48,192 nt of DNA from Christensenella sp. UBA4263 (GCA_002395225.1 DGWH01000146.1:1-48192); one strand, 5' to 3'; positions 25,505 to 35,091 are shown, numbered from the stretch's first letter. Program-made: numbers and translations. The notes: generated from the letters alone by a model not told the origin.

Positions 25505-25993
25505 TTATTCCGGATCTGTCTCATCCATTTCCTCGGCGATGCCGGTCATCGTCTCAATGCGTCTCAGGAAGACCTTCACCGCTTCATTCGACCGCGTAAT
25601 CACCAGGATGGTATTGTCGCCGGCAATCGTTCCCAGAACTTCCTTCCATTCGAAATTATCCAGGACCTCCGCCACGACATGCGCACTGCCGGCCAGTGTC
25701 CGGATCACCACCTGGTTATTGGCGTGAGCAATGCCGATAATCCCGTCCTTCAGCATCCGGATAAAGCGGCCCTGCGTATTGAGCCCTTCCTCCTCCGGAA
25801 TGATGGCATACTGATATTTCCCGCTTTTGGAAAGGGTTTTCACCAGCTGCATTTCCTTGATATCCCTGCAGATGGTAGCCTGGGTGACATTTACCCCTTC
25901 CCTCTGGACAGCCCGGGTCAGTTCTACCTGTGTCCCGATGGTCTGTGTTTCAATAATCTGCTTGATTAATGCCTGTCTCTCTTCTTTATTCAT
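25505..25993 (-). CDS. argR: Arginine repressor ArgR
   Basis: A 162-residue regulator with an N-terminal winged-helix domain (residues 1-75, including VNVTQATICRDIKEMQLVK) and a C-terminal hexamerisation and arginine-binding domain (GTIAGDNTILVI at about 126-137). It binds arginine and controls arginine synthesis and breakdown. It sits between nadK and recN as in other clostridia. The C-terminal tail is a little longer and more acidic (GIAEEMDETDPE) than usual. Confidence 0.95.
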   Translation of the reverse strand: MNKEERQALIKQIIETQTIGTQVELTRAVQREGVNVTQATICRDIKEMQLVKTLSKSGKYQYAIIPEEEGLNTQGRFIRMLKDGIIGIAHANNQVVIRTLAGSAHVVAEVLDNFEWKEVLGTIAGDNTILVITRSNEAVKVFLRRIETMTGIAEEMDETDPE

Positions 25994-26027
25994 CCTGCTG
26001 CGGCAATTTGCCGTTCCCGCCTTCCTG

Positions 26028-26044
26028 GACAGGCCGTGCCTGTC
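26028..26044. repeat. Perfect hairpin between nadK and argR
   Basis: GACAGGC and its complement are separated by 3 bases in the 91 bp nadK-argR gap. No T-run follows on either strand, so it is not an intrinsic terminator; it may stabilise or separate the mRNA. Confidence 0.4.
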
Positions 26045-26084
26045 AACATTTACAAATACCAGATACTCCGGGCACCAGGCCGGT

Positions 26085-26945
26085 TCACAGTGTCCTCACG
26101 GACAGTTTGTCTTTCATCAGCGAAAAGAAATTCTCATCCCTGCGGAAACGAACCAGCTGGGCCGAGGATTCCGCGCGGAGGACCGTGATTCTGTCTCCGT
26201 TTTCAAGGGAACAGATCGTTTCGCCGTCCACCGAGAGAATGCTCCCCTTCCGTTCCTCCCGCATATTGAGAATGACCTCGACCGTCTTATCTTTGGAGAG
26301 GATGATCGGGCGCGAGGTCAGGGTATGCGGACAGATCGGGTTGATCAGGATGCATTCCACATCCGGCATGATAATGGGCCCGCCGGCCGCCAGTGAATAG
26401 GCCGTGGAGCCTGTCGGAGTGGACAGGATCACGCCGTCGGCAATATAGTGCTCCACAACCTGATGATCGCACAGCACATCCATGGCAATCATCCGCTGCG
26501 ACATGCCGCGGCTGATGGAAACCTCATTCATGGCCAGAACGGACTTTCTCTGTTCCTCCCCGATCAACAGCTGCAGCATCATCCGCTTTTCAATCTCATA
26601 GTGATTGAGCACAATCGCCTCAAGCGCCGGCTCCGCACGGTCCGCATCCGCCTCAAGCAGGAATCCCATCCGGCCCAGATTGACTCCAAGAAACGGGCAT
26701 CCAAGCCCGGCATAGTTGTCCAGTGCCCGGATCATGGTGCCATCCCCGCCGAACGTCAGGACCAGGTCAATCTCACCGGCTGCCGGAACATCGGTAACCC
26801 TGACCGCCTGCGAAAGGGTCACCTGCGCCTGGTCACTTTGAAGAAATACCGGCTGGATCCCCAGACCAATGGCCGCCCGTACCCAGAGCAAAACGGTTTC
26901 TTCGACATGTTCCTTTTCCCAGTTGACGTAAAACAGTGCGTTCAA
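26085..26945 (-). CDS. nadK: NAD kinase
   Basis: A 286-residue enzyme that phosphorylates NAD to NADP. The GGDGT motif (LTFGGDGTMIRA, about residues 66-77) provides the catalytic Asp; STPTGSTAYSLAAGGP and NPICPHTLTSRP are the other two family blocks. Length and block order are normal. It lies between tlyA and argR in the clostridial nadK neighbourhood. Confidence 0.96.
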   Translation of the reverse strand: MNALFYVNWEKEHVEETVLLWVRAAIGLGIQPVFLQSDQAQVTLSQAVRVTDVPAAGEIDLVLTFGGDGTMIRALDNYAGLGCPFLGVNLGRMGFLLEADADRAEPALEAIVLNHYEIEKRMMLQLLIGEEQRKSVLAMNEVSISRGMSQRMIAMDVLCDHQVVEHYIADGVILSTPTGSTAYSLAAGGPIIMPDVECILINPICPHTLTSRPIILSKDKTVEVILNMREERKGSILSVDGETICSLENGDRITVLRAESSAQLVRFRRDENFFSLMKDKLSVRTL

Positions 26946-26984
26946 GGTAATCCTCCACTTCGGTCAGCCGCCGTTTTTTCCGGT

Positions 26985-27809
26985 TCATTCCTTTTCCAGA
27001 TCCAGGTGTGCCTCCCGGACCACCCGGGAAATGCAGGCCTCCCTGTCCGGAATTCCGCCTTCCTTCCCGGGCAGCAGATGGGCCAGAAATTCGATATTCC
27101 CCTCGGGTCCCCGGATCGGCGAATATGTCAGGTCACGGCAGTGCCAGTCCGTGGACTGGTCGATAAAGTTCAGGATTTCCTGAATCACCGCCTCATGAAC
27201 CGCAGGATCCCGTACCACGCCTTTCTTGCCTACCCGGTCCCGTCCGGCCTCAAACTGCGGCTTGATCAGGGTAATAAACTGCCCCTCAGGCCCCAGTATA
27301 TCCATGGCCGCCGGGAGAATTTTGGTGATGGAGATAAAGGAAACATCCATCACCGCCAGCGTCGGATGAAGCGGGAGATCCGCCGGTTTCAGATACCGGG
27401 CATTGGTCCGTTCCATCACCGTCACCCGAAGATCATTCCGGATCTTCCAGTCCAGCTGTCCGTATCCCACATCAATGGAATACACATGGGCGGCACCGGC
27501 CTGAAGCAGCACATCGGTAAAGCCGCCGGTAGAGGCACCCAGGTCCATGGCCACGCAGCCCCGGGGATCCACCCCGAATACCTGCAGGGCTTTCTGCAGT
27601 TTCAGCGCCCCGCGGCTGACAAAGGCGATCTTCGGCTGACGTACGGTGAGTTCCGCACCTTCCTCTACCGGAAAAGACGCTTTCCGTATCTGAACCTCAC
27701 CCAGATAGACATCCCCTGCCATAATCATGGCCTGCGCCTTTTCACGGCTTGCGGCCAGTCCCCTGGCAACCAGTGCCATATCCGCACGCATTTTCTGCTT
27801 GTCCGGCAT
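26985..27809 (-). CDS. tlyA: TlyA family rRNA 2'-O-methyltransferase
   Basis: A 274-residue protein with an N-terminal S4 RNA-binding domain (MALVARGLAASREKAQAMIMAGDVYLG) and a C-terminal FtsJ-like methyltransferase with SAM-binding AMDLGASTGGFTDVLL, VMDVSFIS and KPQFEAG. The family methylates ribose in 16S and 23S rRNA and in mycobacteria sets capreomycin sensitivity; some members were called haemolysins. ATG 27809 was chosen because AAAGGA lies 7 bases before it; the upstream start would overlap dxs. It follows dxs by 35 bases. Confidence 0.93.
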   Translation of the reverse strand: MPDKQKMRADMALVARGLAASREKAQAMIMAGDVYLGEVQIRKASFPVEEGAELTVRQPKIAFVSRGALKLQKALQVFGVDPRGCVAMDLGASTGGFTDVLLQAGAAHVYSIDVGYGQLDWKIRNDLRVTVMERTNARYLKPADLPLHPTLAVMDVSFISITKILPAAMDILGPEGQFITLIKPQFEAGRDRVGKKGVVRDPAVHEAVIQEILNFIDQSTDWHCRDLTYSPIRGPEGNIEFLAHLLPGKEGGIPDREACISRVVREAHLDLEKE

Positions 27810-27844
27810 GCTTTCATCCTTTCCGTATGCCTGTCTGATCCGAT

Positions 27845-29716
27845 TTATCCATGCAAAAGATCCGTCACTCTGTCGGCAATCTGCTGAGGCATCAGCCCGC
27901 ATTCCTCAAGCAGGCAGGACATGGCCCCGTGGGTCACAAAGTGATCCCCGATGCCTATCATCAGCTTCGGCGCAGGCAGCCCTTTCTCGTCCAGGAGACG
28001 GGCGATTTCACTGCCCATTCCCCCTTCCAGCTGCCCCTCCTCAACGGTCACCAGAGGCAAACCGCGTGCTCCCAGGTCAAAGAGGAGATCGGTGTCCATG
28101 GGCTTAAGAGAACAGCAGTCCACCACCGCTGCATGAATGCCTTTCTTGTCAAGGATTTCAGCGGCTTTCACGGCATGCATGGTCATCCGGCCGACGGCCA
28201 GGATCACGGTGTCACTGCCCTCTGCAAGGATCTGCCACCGTCCGATTTCAAAGGACCGGCCTTCTATATCCGCCGCATACGGTTCGATCTGTTCCTTGGG
28301 ATACGCAATGACCGACGGCGAGTCTGCCCTGAGCACGGCCCGCATGGCCAGTTCCATTTCCTTGCTGTCTCTGGGTGCCAGCAGCAGCAGATTCGGCATA
28401 GAGAGACACATGGGAATCACAAAAACCCCATGATGCGTTTTCCCGTCATCCCCGACCAGACCGGCATGATCTGCCAGAATACAGACCGGAAGGTTCTGCA
28501 GACAGACATCATGAATCATCTGGTCATAGGCCCTCTGGAAAAAGGTGGCATACACGGCAAAGAACGGGCGGAATCCCCCGCGGGCCAGACCGGCGCAGAG
28601 CGTCACCGCATGCTGCTCCGCAATGCCCACATCAAAGAACCGCTGCGGAAAATACTGGGCAAACTCACTGAGACCGGTTCCCGAGCGCATGGCGGCCGTG
28701 ACCGCCAGAACCCGGTTATCCTCCGTGGCAAGCCTTACCAGAATCTCGCCTGCACAGACGGCGGCGCTTTTTGAGCTGGACAGCCCGCGCTTGAGGCCCG
28801 TTTCCACACGGAACGGAGCGGTTCCATGAAACCGCTCCGGCTGCCGCTCCGCCAGATCATATCCATATCCCTTTTTCGTGACGATATGGATCAGGACAGG
28901 CATATCCGGAATCGCTTTCGCTTCCTCAAAGACGCGGCTCATTTCCTCAATGTTTTTCCCGTCAAAGGGACCCAGATACCGGAAACCGAGAGCCTCAAAC
29001 AGTTCACCGCCGGTGGTCACCGACTTGACCATGTTCATGATGTTCTCACTGATTCTGGCAAGCGGTTTTCCGATCAGCGGGATCCGGGTAATTCTGGCTT
29101 TCAGCCGCTTCTTCCCTCCGTACCAGGAGGCGCTGGCACGGATTTTCTTGAAATATTCGGACAGGGCGCCGACATTTTTGGAAATCGACATCTCATTGTC
29201 ATTGAGAATGACGATGAGTCGGGTCGGTCCCTGCCCCGCATCATTCATTGCCTCGTAACATTCGCCGCCGGTCAGGGCACCGTCCCCGACAACCGCCACC
29301 ACATGATGGTTTTCCCCTTTCAGGTCCCGGGCCCTTGCCAGGCCCAGCGCCATGGAAATGGACGTGGAGGAATGACCGGTATCAAACAGGTCATGTTCAC
29401 TTTCCGCGCGGGAGGGAAAACCGCTCATTCCATGATACGAGCGCAGTGTTTTAAAGATCTCCTGACGTCCGGTCAGCAGCTTGTGCGCATACACCTGGTG
29501 TCCGACGTCAAAGACAATCTGGTCTTTCGGGCTGTCAAAGGACCGGTGGAGTGCAATGGTCAGATCCACAATTCCCAGATTGGAGGCCAGATGCCCTCCC
29601 TGCTGGGAAACGGTATCGATAATGCACTGACGAACCTCGCTTGAAAGCTGCTCGCATTCCTTCAGCGACAGTTTTTTAACGTCTTCAGGTCCGGATATGG
29701 TTGGAAGGATTCTCAC
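27845..29716 (-). CDS. dxs: 1-deoxy-D-xylulose-5-phosphate synthase
   Basis: A 623-residue thiamine-diphosphate enzyme that condenses pyruvate and glyceraldehyde 3-phosphate, the first step of the MEP isoprenoid pathway. GDGALTGGECYEAMNDAG with NDNEMSISKNVG is the cofactor motif, RYHGMSGFPSR-type loop and DTGHSSTSIS follow the family, and FFDVGIAEQHAV marks the second-domain glutamate. The start is GTG 29716, six bases after AAAGGAGGTG; a GTG three codons earlier lies inside that ribosome site. It works with ispA, two genes upstream. Confidence 0.96.
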   Translation of the reverse strand: MRILPTISGPEDVKKLSLKECEQLSSEVRQCIIDTVSQQGGHLASNLGIVDLTIALHRSFDSPKDQIVFDVGHQVYAHKLLTGRQEIFKTLRSYHGMSGFPSRAESEHDLFDTGHSSTSISMALGLARARDLKGENHHVVAVVGDGALTGGECYEAMNDAGQGPTRLIVILNDNEMSISKNVGALSEYFKKIRASASWYGGKKRLKARITRIPLIGKPLARISENIMNMVKSVTTGGELFEALGFRYLGPFDGKNIEEMSRVFEEAKAIPDMPVLIHIVTKKGYGYDLAERQPERFHGTAPFRVETGLKRGLSSSKSAAVCAGEILVRLATEDNRVLAVTAAMRSGTGLSEFAQYFPQRFFDVGIAEQHAVTLCAGLARGGFRPFFAVYATFFQRAYDQMIHDVCLQNLPVCILADHAGLVGDDGKTHHGVFVIPMCLSMPNLLLLAPRDSKEMELAMRAVLRADSPSVIAYPKEQIEPYAADIEGRSFEIGRWQILAEGSDTVILAVGRMTMHAVKAAEILDKKGIHAAVVDCCSLKPMDTDLLFDLGARGLPLVTVEEGQLEGGMGSEIARLLDEKGLPAPKLMIGIGDHFVTHGAMSCLLEECGLMPQQIADRVTDLLHG

Positions 29717-29781
29717 AAGGTTCACCTCCTTTTATTCGGATCATCTGCCGATGCGGCCTTGGCATTTACGGGTTCTGCAGG

Positions 29782-30246
29782 TCAGACGGGAACACTGACG
29801 GTTCCGAACAGTGTCCCGATGATGAGTCCCAGAATCGCACCTGCCGCTACCTGCAGCGGGGTATGTCCGACCAGTTCCTTCAGCCGTTCCTCGTCGGAAA
29901 TCATGCCCTCGCCGCTGAGGACATCCAGCAGCTGGTTCAGTGTCGCCGCATTTTTTCCCGTGGACTGCCGTACACCGGCCGCATCATACATGACAATACA
30001 GGCAAAACAGAATGCAACCGCAAATACCGCCGAATCAAATCCGGTCCGAAATCCGATGGTCGTCATCAGTGCCACCGACATGGATGAATGCGAACTCGGC
30101 ATCCCGCCTGAGCCCAAAATGCGCGACTTGTCAAATCGTTTGCTGATCACAAGTGTCAGAATCACTTTAAGCAGCTGTGCCACTCCCCAGGCGACGATCG
30201 CAGAGAGAATATATCGACTGAAAAAGATGCCGAGGAAATTTCTCAC
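29782..30246 (-). CDS. DUF212 divergent PAP2-family membrane protein
   Basis: A 154-residue integral membrane protein of the YuiD/DUF212 group, a diverged acid-phosphatase/vanadium-haloperoxidase fold. The phosphatase-like motif GSGGMPSSHSSMSVAL near residues 45-61 and the later VGHTPLQVAAGA carry the conserved His residues. Several hydrophobic helices are evident. The start is GTG with GGAGG 9 bases upstream. It lies between ispA and dxs, which suggests but does not prove a role in polyprenyl phosphate metabolism. Confidence 0.9.
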   Translation of the reverse strand: MRNFLGIFFSRYILSAIVAWGVAQLLKVILTLVISKRFDKSRILGSGGMPSSHSSMSVALMTTIGFRTGFDSAVFAVAFCFACIVMYDAAGVRQSTGKNAATLNQLLDVLSGEGMISDEERLKELVGHTPLQVAAGAILGLIIGTLFGTVSVPV

Positions 30247-30337
30247 TACATTTATCCTCCCACTGCATTCTTATTGTGATTGGTCCGGGATTCCGGACTG
30301 GCCGGATCCTGAATCCTTTGCGACTTTTCGTTTGTTT

Positions 30338-31252
30338 TCAGTATTTACGCCGGGACAATGAATCGGCAAATTCACGAAGGAACCAGGCATCCTCCCCAAA
30401 CAGAGACAGTGCTTCTCTGGCCCTGTCCCACAGTTCCTTTGATTCCTTCCGCGCTTCCTCTACCCCGGCCATGGACGGCCAGGTCATCTTCCCCATTTTG
30501 GCATCCATCCCGGTTGCCTTTCCCAGAAGCGCCGCATCCCCCTCGATGTCAAGGAGATCATCGTCGATCTGGAAGGCGATGCCGATGTTCTGTCCGAATG
30601 TCTCAAGCGCTTTCATCTGCTCATCATCTGCCCCGCACAGATAACCCGCCGCTAACAGGGGAGCCGTCAGCAGATCCGCGGTCTTGTGCCAGTCGATATA
30701 GCGCAGCCGCTCAAAATCCGGTTCCATGTTCTCACTGACCAGGTCAATGCACTGTCCGGCAATCATCCCCGTCACGCCTGCACGGACGGCGATTTCATGA
30801 ATCGCCCGCAGGTGACGAACGGCATGATCCGGATAGCGAAGCGCATTGTCCGTCATCCATTCATAGGCCATATTCAGCAGCCCGTCCCCGGCCAGAATTG
30901 CCTGTCCGACGCCGTATACCTTGTGATTCGTGGGCCTGCCGCGCCGAAGATCATCATCATCCATTCCGGGCAGATCATCGTGGATCAGCGAATAGGTATG
31001 AATCATCTCCAGTGCCGCTGCCATGCGAAGCGCTTCCTCTGCGGATCCGCCCAGCATCTCCACCGTAGCCAGGAGCAGCACGGGGCGAATCCGTTTCCCG
31101 CCGGCCAGGAGACTGTAGCGCATGGCCTCTGCCAGGAGCGCCGGTACATGTCCGTTTTGAAACGTCTCCGGTCTCTCCGGGATCATATTCCGCATAGCCT
31201 GCTCGATTTTCTGTTTATAGACATCATACGCCTGTGTGTATCGCTCAGACAT
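30338..31252 (-). CDS. ispA: Farnesyl/geranyl diphosphate synthase
   Basis: A 304-residue polyprenyl synthase that joins isopentenyl diphosphate units into C15 chains. The first aspartate-rich motif reads LIHDDLPGMDDDDLRRG and the second FQIDDDLLDIEG; GGKRIRP near the N-terminus binds the substrate pyrophosphate. ATG 31252 overlaps the end of xseB by eight bases, so the two are coupled; the open frame extends 27 codons upstream without support. It shares the operon with the MEP-pathway gene dxs. Confidence 0.95.
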   Translation of the reverse strand: MSERYTQAYDVYKQKIEQAMRNMIPERPETFQNGHVPALLAEAMRYSLLAGGKRIRPVLLLATVEMLGGSAEEALRMAAALEMIHTYSLIHDDLPGMDDDDLRRGRPTNHKVYGVGQAILAGDGLLNMAYEWMTDNALRYPDHAVRHLRAIHEIAVRAGVTGMIAGQCIDLVSENMEPDFERLRYIDWHKTADLLTAPLLAAGYLCGADDEQMKALETFGQNIGIAFQIDDDLLDIEGDAALLGKATGMDAKMGKMTWPSMAGVEEARKESKELWDRAREALSLFGEDAWFLREFADSLSRRKY

Positions 31253-31496
31253 TATCTGCACCTTCTGTCTCTTTTTCCTCCATGGGGCCGATGGCGCAGG
31301 TCTTGATGTCAATCTGTTCAAGCCTTGCCTCAAGTGCCGTCAGGTCTTTTGCCAGCTTGTCCGCCAGCTTCATTCCTTCCTCATAGACCCGCATGGATTC
31401 CTCCAGCGTCAGTTCCCCGCTGCTCAGGCGCTCAGTCATGGACCCCAGCGCGCCCATTTCCTGTTCGAAGGACTTACATTTTTTCGTTGCTGCCAT
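31245..31496 (-). CDS. xseB: Exodeoxyribonuclease VII small subunit
   Basis: An 83-residue acidic helical protein with the family pattern LSSGELTLEESMRVYEEGMKLADKL. Several copies bind each XseA chain and are needed for nuclease activity. It follows xseA by two bases and overlaps ispA, the common order in Firmicutes. Confidence 0.93.
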   Translation of the reverse strand: MAATKKCKSFEQEMGALGSMTERLSSGELTLEESMRVYEEGMKLADKLAKDLTALEARLEQIDIKTCAIGPMEEKETEGADNV

Positions 31497-31498
31497 CT

Positions 31499-32836
31499 TT
31501 ATTCTCCTCGCCTGGTTACCGAAAGAATGGATGCACCGGCCTCGCCGTCCGCAAACAGCATCCGGACCTCCTGGCCCGCTTCCAGTTCTGCCGTCGCGGC
31601 AACCGGCCTGCCCTCCGTATTTTCCACAATGACATACCCGCGTTTCAGGACCGCATACGGACTCAGCAGGTTCAGTTCCCGCTGCTGATGCACGATCCGG
31701 TCCTGTTCAAGCCGGATGCGCCGGTGCATTTCCCGCCGCATCTGGACCGCCCGCTGCGCGAGACGCCACCTCGCCTCGGAAATCCGTTTCCCCGGGTGCT
31801 GCTGGCGCAGTGTGGTAAAGCGCAGTTCCAGCATCCCCTTCTCCTTTTCAATTCGGAGCCGGATCGCCCGTTCCAGATTCTGCCGTTCTTTGGCAAGCGC
31901 GGCATGCCGCTCCCGCATCTTCTCCCGGGGATTCAGCAGGCGCAACCGCTCCGTGGCCACCATGAGCCGGTGCCGTTCCTCGGCGATGCGGTCCTGCATT
32001 TCCCGGACCAGCAGCTGCCTGAGCTGCTCTACCCGGCCCTCCAGAACATCCAGCCGGGGCACCGCCAGTTCCGCTGCCGCCGAAGGCGTTGGGGCACGAA
32101 CGTCGCTGGCCAGATCACACAGCGTGTTATCCGTCTCATGCCCGATGGCCGAGACGATGGGCGTCTGGCAGCGGGCACAGGCCCGGGCCACGACTTCCTC
32201 ATTAAATGCCCAGAGATCCTCAATGGATCCGCCGCCGCGGGCCACAATGATGACGCTGACCCGCTCAAGGCGGTCAAGCAGATCAATGGCCCCCGCAATT
32301 TCCTCCGCCGCGCCATTGCCCTGAACCCGGACCGGGCACAGCAGAATCTGTGTATGCGGATTCCTCCGCATGGATACATTGATGATATCGTGGATGACCG
32401 CTCCGGTGGGCGAGGTCACCACGCCCAGCGTATCAATATACTCCGGAAGCGGCTTTTTCCGTTCCTGGGCAAACAAGCCTTCTCTTGAGAGTTTTTCCGT
32501 CAGAATCTGCAGACGCTCATAGAGAACCCCAAGTCCGTCTGCCCGTATGGACCTGGCGTTAAGCCGGTACTGTCCGCTCTTCACATACAGGGAGATGGCC
32601 CCGGTCACCGTGGCACGCATACCCTCAAAGGGACGCGAGCGAAGCCGGGCGACATCTGCCTGGAACATCATGCAGGACAAGGCCGCCTGCTCATCTTTCA
32701 GTGTAAAAAACAGCAGCCCGGACTGATGAAACTTGAGATTGCTGATCTCCCCGCGCACCTCCACCTGCGAAAGGATGGGGTCCATCTGCAGGGATTTGCG
32801 CACATACTCATTAATCTGAGCAACCGAAAAAACCAT
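31499..32836 (-). CDS. xseA: Exodeoxyribonuclease VII large subunit
   Basis: A 445-residue nuclease degrading single-stranded DNA from both ends. Residues 1-100 are an OB-fold (FSVAQINEYVRKSL... VRGEISNLKFHQSGLLFFTLKD); VTSPTGAVIHDIINV, VARGGGSIEDLWAFNEE and SAIGHETDNTLCD are catalytic-core motifs; a long charged coiled coil follows, ending in SPYAVLKRGYVIVEN. ATG 32836 was chosen since it lies one base after the folD stop and fits the family start; the open frame runs eight codons further. Confidence 0.95.
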   Translation of the reverse strand: MVFSVAQINEYVRKSLQMDPILSQVEVRGEISNLKFHQSGLLFFTLKDEQAALSCMMFQADVARLRSRPFEGMRATVTGAISLYVKSGQYRLNARSIRADGLGVLYERLQILTEKLSREGLFAQERKKPLPEYIDTLGVVTSPTGAVIHDIINVSMRRNPHTQILLCPVRVQGNGAAEEIAGAIDLLDRLERVSVIIVARGGGSIEDLWAFNEEVVARACARCQTPIVSAIGHETDNTLCDLASDVRAPTPSAAAELAVPRLDVLEGRVEQLRQLLVREMQDRIAEERHRLMVATERLRLLNPREKMRERHAALAKERQNLERAIRLRIEKEKGMLELRFTTLRQQHPGKRISEARWRLAQRAVQMRREMHRRIRLEQDRIVHQQRELNLLSPYAVLKRGYVIVENTEGRPVAATAELEAGQEVRMLFADGEAGASILSVTRRGE

Positions 32837-32837
32837 A

Positions 32838-33683
32838 TCAGCCTCGCTGCATCTCCGCAAGATCCAGGGTATTGCTCAGCAGCATGGCAACCGTCATGGG
32901 GCCTACGCCGCCGGGAACCGGTGTCAGCCAGCCGGCCTTGTCCGCCACATCCGCGGCGACATCGCCATACAGTTTCCCCTCAAACCGGTTAATGCCCACG
33001 TCAATCACCACGGCCCCCTCACGGACCATGGACGCATCGACGGTATTCCGGTGACCCGTGGCCACCACCAAAATGTCCGCCTGCCGGGTAATCTCCCCCA
33101 GGTTTGGCGTTCTGGTATTGCAGACCGTGACGGTCGCATGGGCGTTGATCATCAGCAGGGCCATGGGCCGACCCACAATCCGGCTCCGGCCGACAATAAC
33201 CACATGGCTGCCGGGAATCTCGATGTCATACTCGCTGAGAAGCACCATAATTCCGGCCGGTGTACAGGGAACGGACGCCGGGAGATCCAGGGCCAGTTTC
33301 CCCATGTTGATCGGATGGAAGCCATCCACATCCTTCATAGGATCAATGGCCTCAATCACCTGATCCGCATTCAGATGCATCGGAAGCGGCAGCTGGACCA
33401 GAATGCCGTGGACACTTTTGTCCGCATTCAGTTCCTGAATTTTCTCAATCAGCGTTTCCTGAGCGGTATCCCCCGGCAGGCGGATGACCGTGGAGCGAAT
33501 GCCTGCATTCATGCAGGCTCTTTCCTTGCTCCCCACATACGTCTGGCTTGCCGGATCATCTCCCACCAGAATCACCGCCAGATGCGGCTCAATTCCCTGT
33601 GCGCGAAGGCGCTGCGCCCGCTCACGGGACAGGGCATTCATTTTTGCAGTAACGGCTTTTCCGTCCATTTTAATTGCGCTCAT
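32838..33683 (-). CDS. folD: Bifunctional methylenetetrahydrofolate dehydrogenase/cyclohydrolase
   Basis: A 281-residue enzyme converting 5,10-methylene-THF to 10-formyl-THF in two steps, supplying one-carbon units. VGDDPASQTYVGSKERA contains the catalytic Lys, QLPLP, PCTPAGIM and GRSRIVGRPMA the folate and NADP-binding signatures. ATG 33683 has a GGAGG site 6 bases before it; an upstream in-frame ATG lies inside that site. It sits between the tsaD-like gene and xseA in one transcript. Confidence 0.96.
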   Translation of the reverse strand: MSAIKMDGKAVTAKMNALSRERAQRLRAQGIEPHLAVILVGDDPASQTYVGSKERACMNAGIRSTVIRLPGDTAQETLIEKIQELNADKSVHGILVQLPLPMHLNADQVIEAIDPMKDVDGFHPINMGKLALDLPASVPCTPAGIMVLLSEYDIEIPGSHVVIVGRSRIVGRPMALLMINAHATVTVCNTRTPNLGEITRQADILVVATGHRNTVDASMVREGAVVIDVGINRFEGKLYGDVAADVADKAGWLTPVPGGVGPMTVAMLLSNTLDLAEMQRG

Positions 33684-33718
33684 TTTTTCCTCCATACCTG
33701 GTCCGACACCAGACACTC

Positions 33719-34672
33719 TCAACTGTTCTTGCTTTCCGCCCGAAGCCGCTCAGCGCCGAGCAACGCAATGCCAACCGCATTGTCCCCTGAAAGGTCCGGC
33801 CGGGCAAACTGAATAAACGCATCCAGCCTTTTCCGCTCGCACCGCTCCGCCAGGCCTTTCCGCAGGATGGCCGAGCCGGCCACCCCGCCGGCCACCAGCA
33901 CCTGCCGGATTCCGGTTTCGGTGCACGCCTGTTCAATCATCCGGAAAATGGTCCGGATCAGAAAATCATAGATCTCCGCCGCAATCTGTTCCTTTGAAAA
34001 AGCTCCCGAGTCAATCATCCGGTTGACGGCTGTTTCCGCGCCGGACAGTGAGCATCGTCCGTTCCGGAAGGCCGTGTGAAGGAGATGCTGCGGGACCATG
34101 CCAGTGGCCAGCTGTTCCATGGCCGGACCGCAGGGAAACGGCAGGCCGAGACGGACCCCCGTCCTGTCGACCAGCTGGCCTGCATGCAGGTCCATGCTCC
34201 CGCCGATGCAGGTGATCTGCCCCTGCTCACAGCGGAGAACCTCCGTGGTTCCGCCGGACAGATGCAGCGCCAGCAGCGGTCTGGACAGGTCAATTTCTGT
34301 CTCATAGGCGGCCGCCCTGACATGCCCCTCCTGGTGTGAAAAAGGATAAAAAGGCACGCGCAGCAGCCGTGCTGCCGTGCGTGCCTGGCTCTCACCTGCA
34401 CGAAAGGCAGGCATATACGAATCATCCGCCGGCCTGGGCCGCGTCGACGCGCTGACCGCTGCGATCTGCACCTCTGGCTCAGCCGTCACTGCAGCGATCC
34501 GTTCCGGAAGTGCCTGCACATGCTGAAAAACCATTTCCGACTGCATCAGGCCCCGTTTTCCCTCCGGTACACGCAAAAGACGCCGGTCCGCCCTCAACAG
34601 TTCACCGTCCAGGCTGACCAGTGCCGCTGAGGTCGTATAGCAGCTGGTATCAAGACCCAGAACCGCGATCAT
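33719..34672 (-). CDS. TsaD/Kae1-like paralogue
   Basis: A 317-residue member of the Kae1/TsaD (glycoprotease, actin-like ATPase fold) superfamily. It keeps the HxxxH metal pair in FSHQEGHVRAA and the nucleotide loops LHLSGGTTEVL and VAGGVAGSAILRKGL. It starts MIAVLGLDTSCYTTSAALV. Its place in the nusB-folD operon and its divergence suggest a paralogue rather than the essential tRNA t6A enzyme, which normally sits with tsaB/tsaE. Its own role is unknown. It overlaps nusB by four bases. Confidence 0.8.
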   Translation of the reverse strand: MIAVLGLDTSCYTTSAALVSLDGELLRADRRLLRVPEGKRGLMQSEMVFQHVQALPERIAAVTAEPEVQIAAVSASTRPRPADDSYMPAFRAGESQARTAARLLRVPFYPFSHQEGHVRAAAYETEIDLSRPLLALHLSGGTTEVLRCEQGQITCIGGSMDLHAGQLVDRTGVRLGLPFPCGPAMEQLATGMVPQHLLHTAFRNGRCSLSGAETAVNRMIDSGAFSKEQIAAEIYDFLIRTIFRMIEQACTETGIRQVLVAGGVAGSAILRKGLAERCERKRLDAFIQFARPDLSGDNAVGIALLGAERLRAESKNS

Positions 34673-35091
34673 TCCTTGTCCTGCCTTCTGCTGATCGTTC
34701 CAAGAACGCCGTTGACAAACCGGGTTGATTCCTCGGCGGAATATTTCCTGACCAGCTCCAGCGCCTCATTGATGGCGATGGAAGCCGGAAGCCCGGTATA
34801 CCGGAATTCATAGATCGCAAGCCGCATAATCGCCCGGTCGACCCGTGAAATCCGCTCCAGGGTCCATCCGCGCAGACAGGACGCAATGTCCGCGTCCAGT
34901 TCCGCCGCGTGTTCCGCCACGCCGCCGACGACCTCATCGATGTATTTCTGATCAGCGGCATCCGGCTGATATTCAATCAGGTTGACCAGTGTATCCGCTT
35001 CGGCATCCGGTCCCGCACCAAAGAGCTGCTCAAAAACCAGCTGCATTGCAGCCTCTCTCGCCTGACTTCTGCTCAAGAGAAATCCCTCCAT
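34669..35091 (-). CDS. nusB: Transcription antitermination factor NusB
   Basis: A 140-residue all-helical protein that with NusE (S10) binds boxA RNA to keep RNA polymerase processive on rRNA operons. SRSQAREAAMQLVFEQ, RISRVDRAIMRLAIYE and SIAINEALELVRKYS are conserved family blocks. It opens the tightly packed housekeeping run that continues through folD. Confidence 0.95.
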   Translation of the reverse strand: MEGFLLSRSQAREAAMQLVFEQLFGAGPDAEADTLVNLIEYQPDAADQKYIDEVVGGVAEHAAELDADIASCLRGWTLERISRVDRAIMRLAIYEFRYTGLPASIAINEALELVRKYSAEESTRFVNGVLGTISRRQDKE

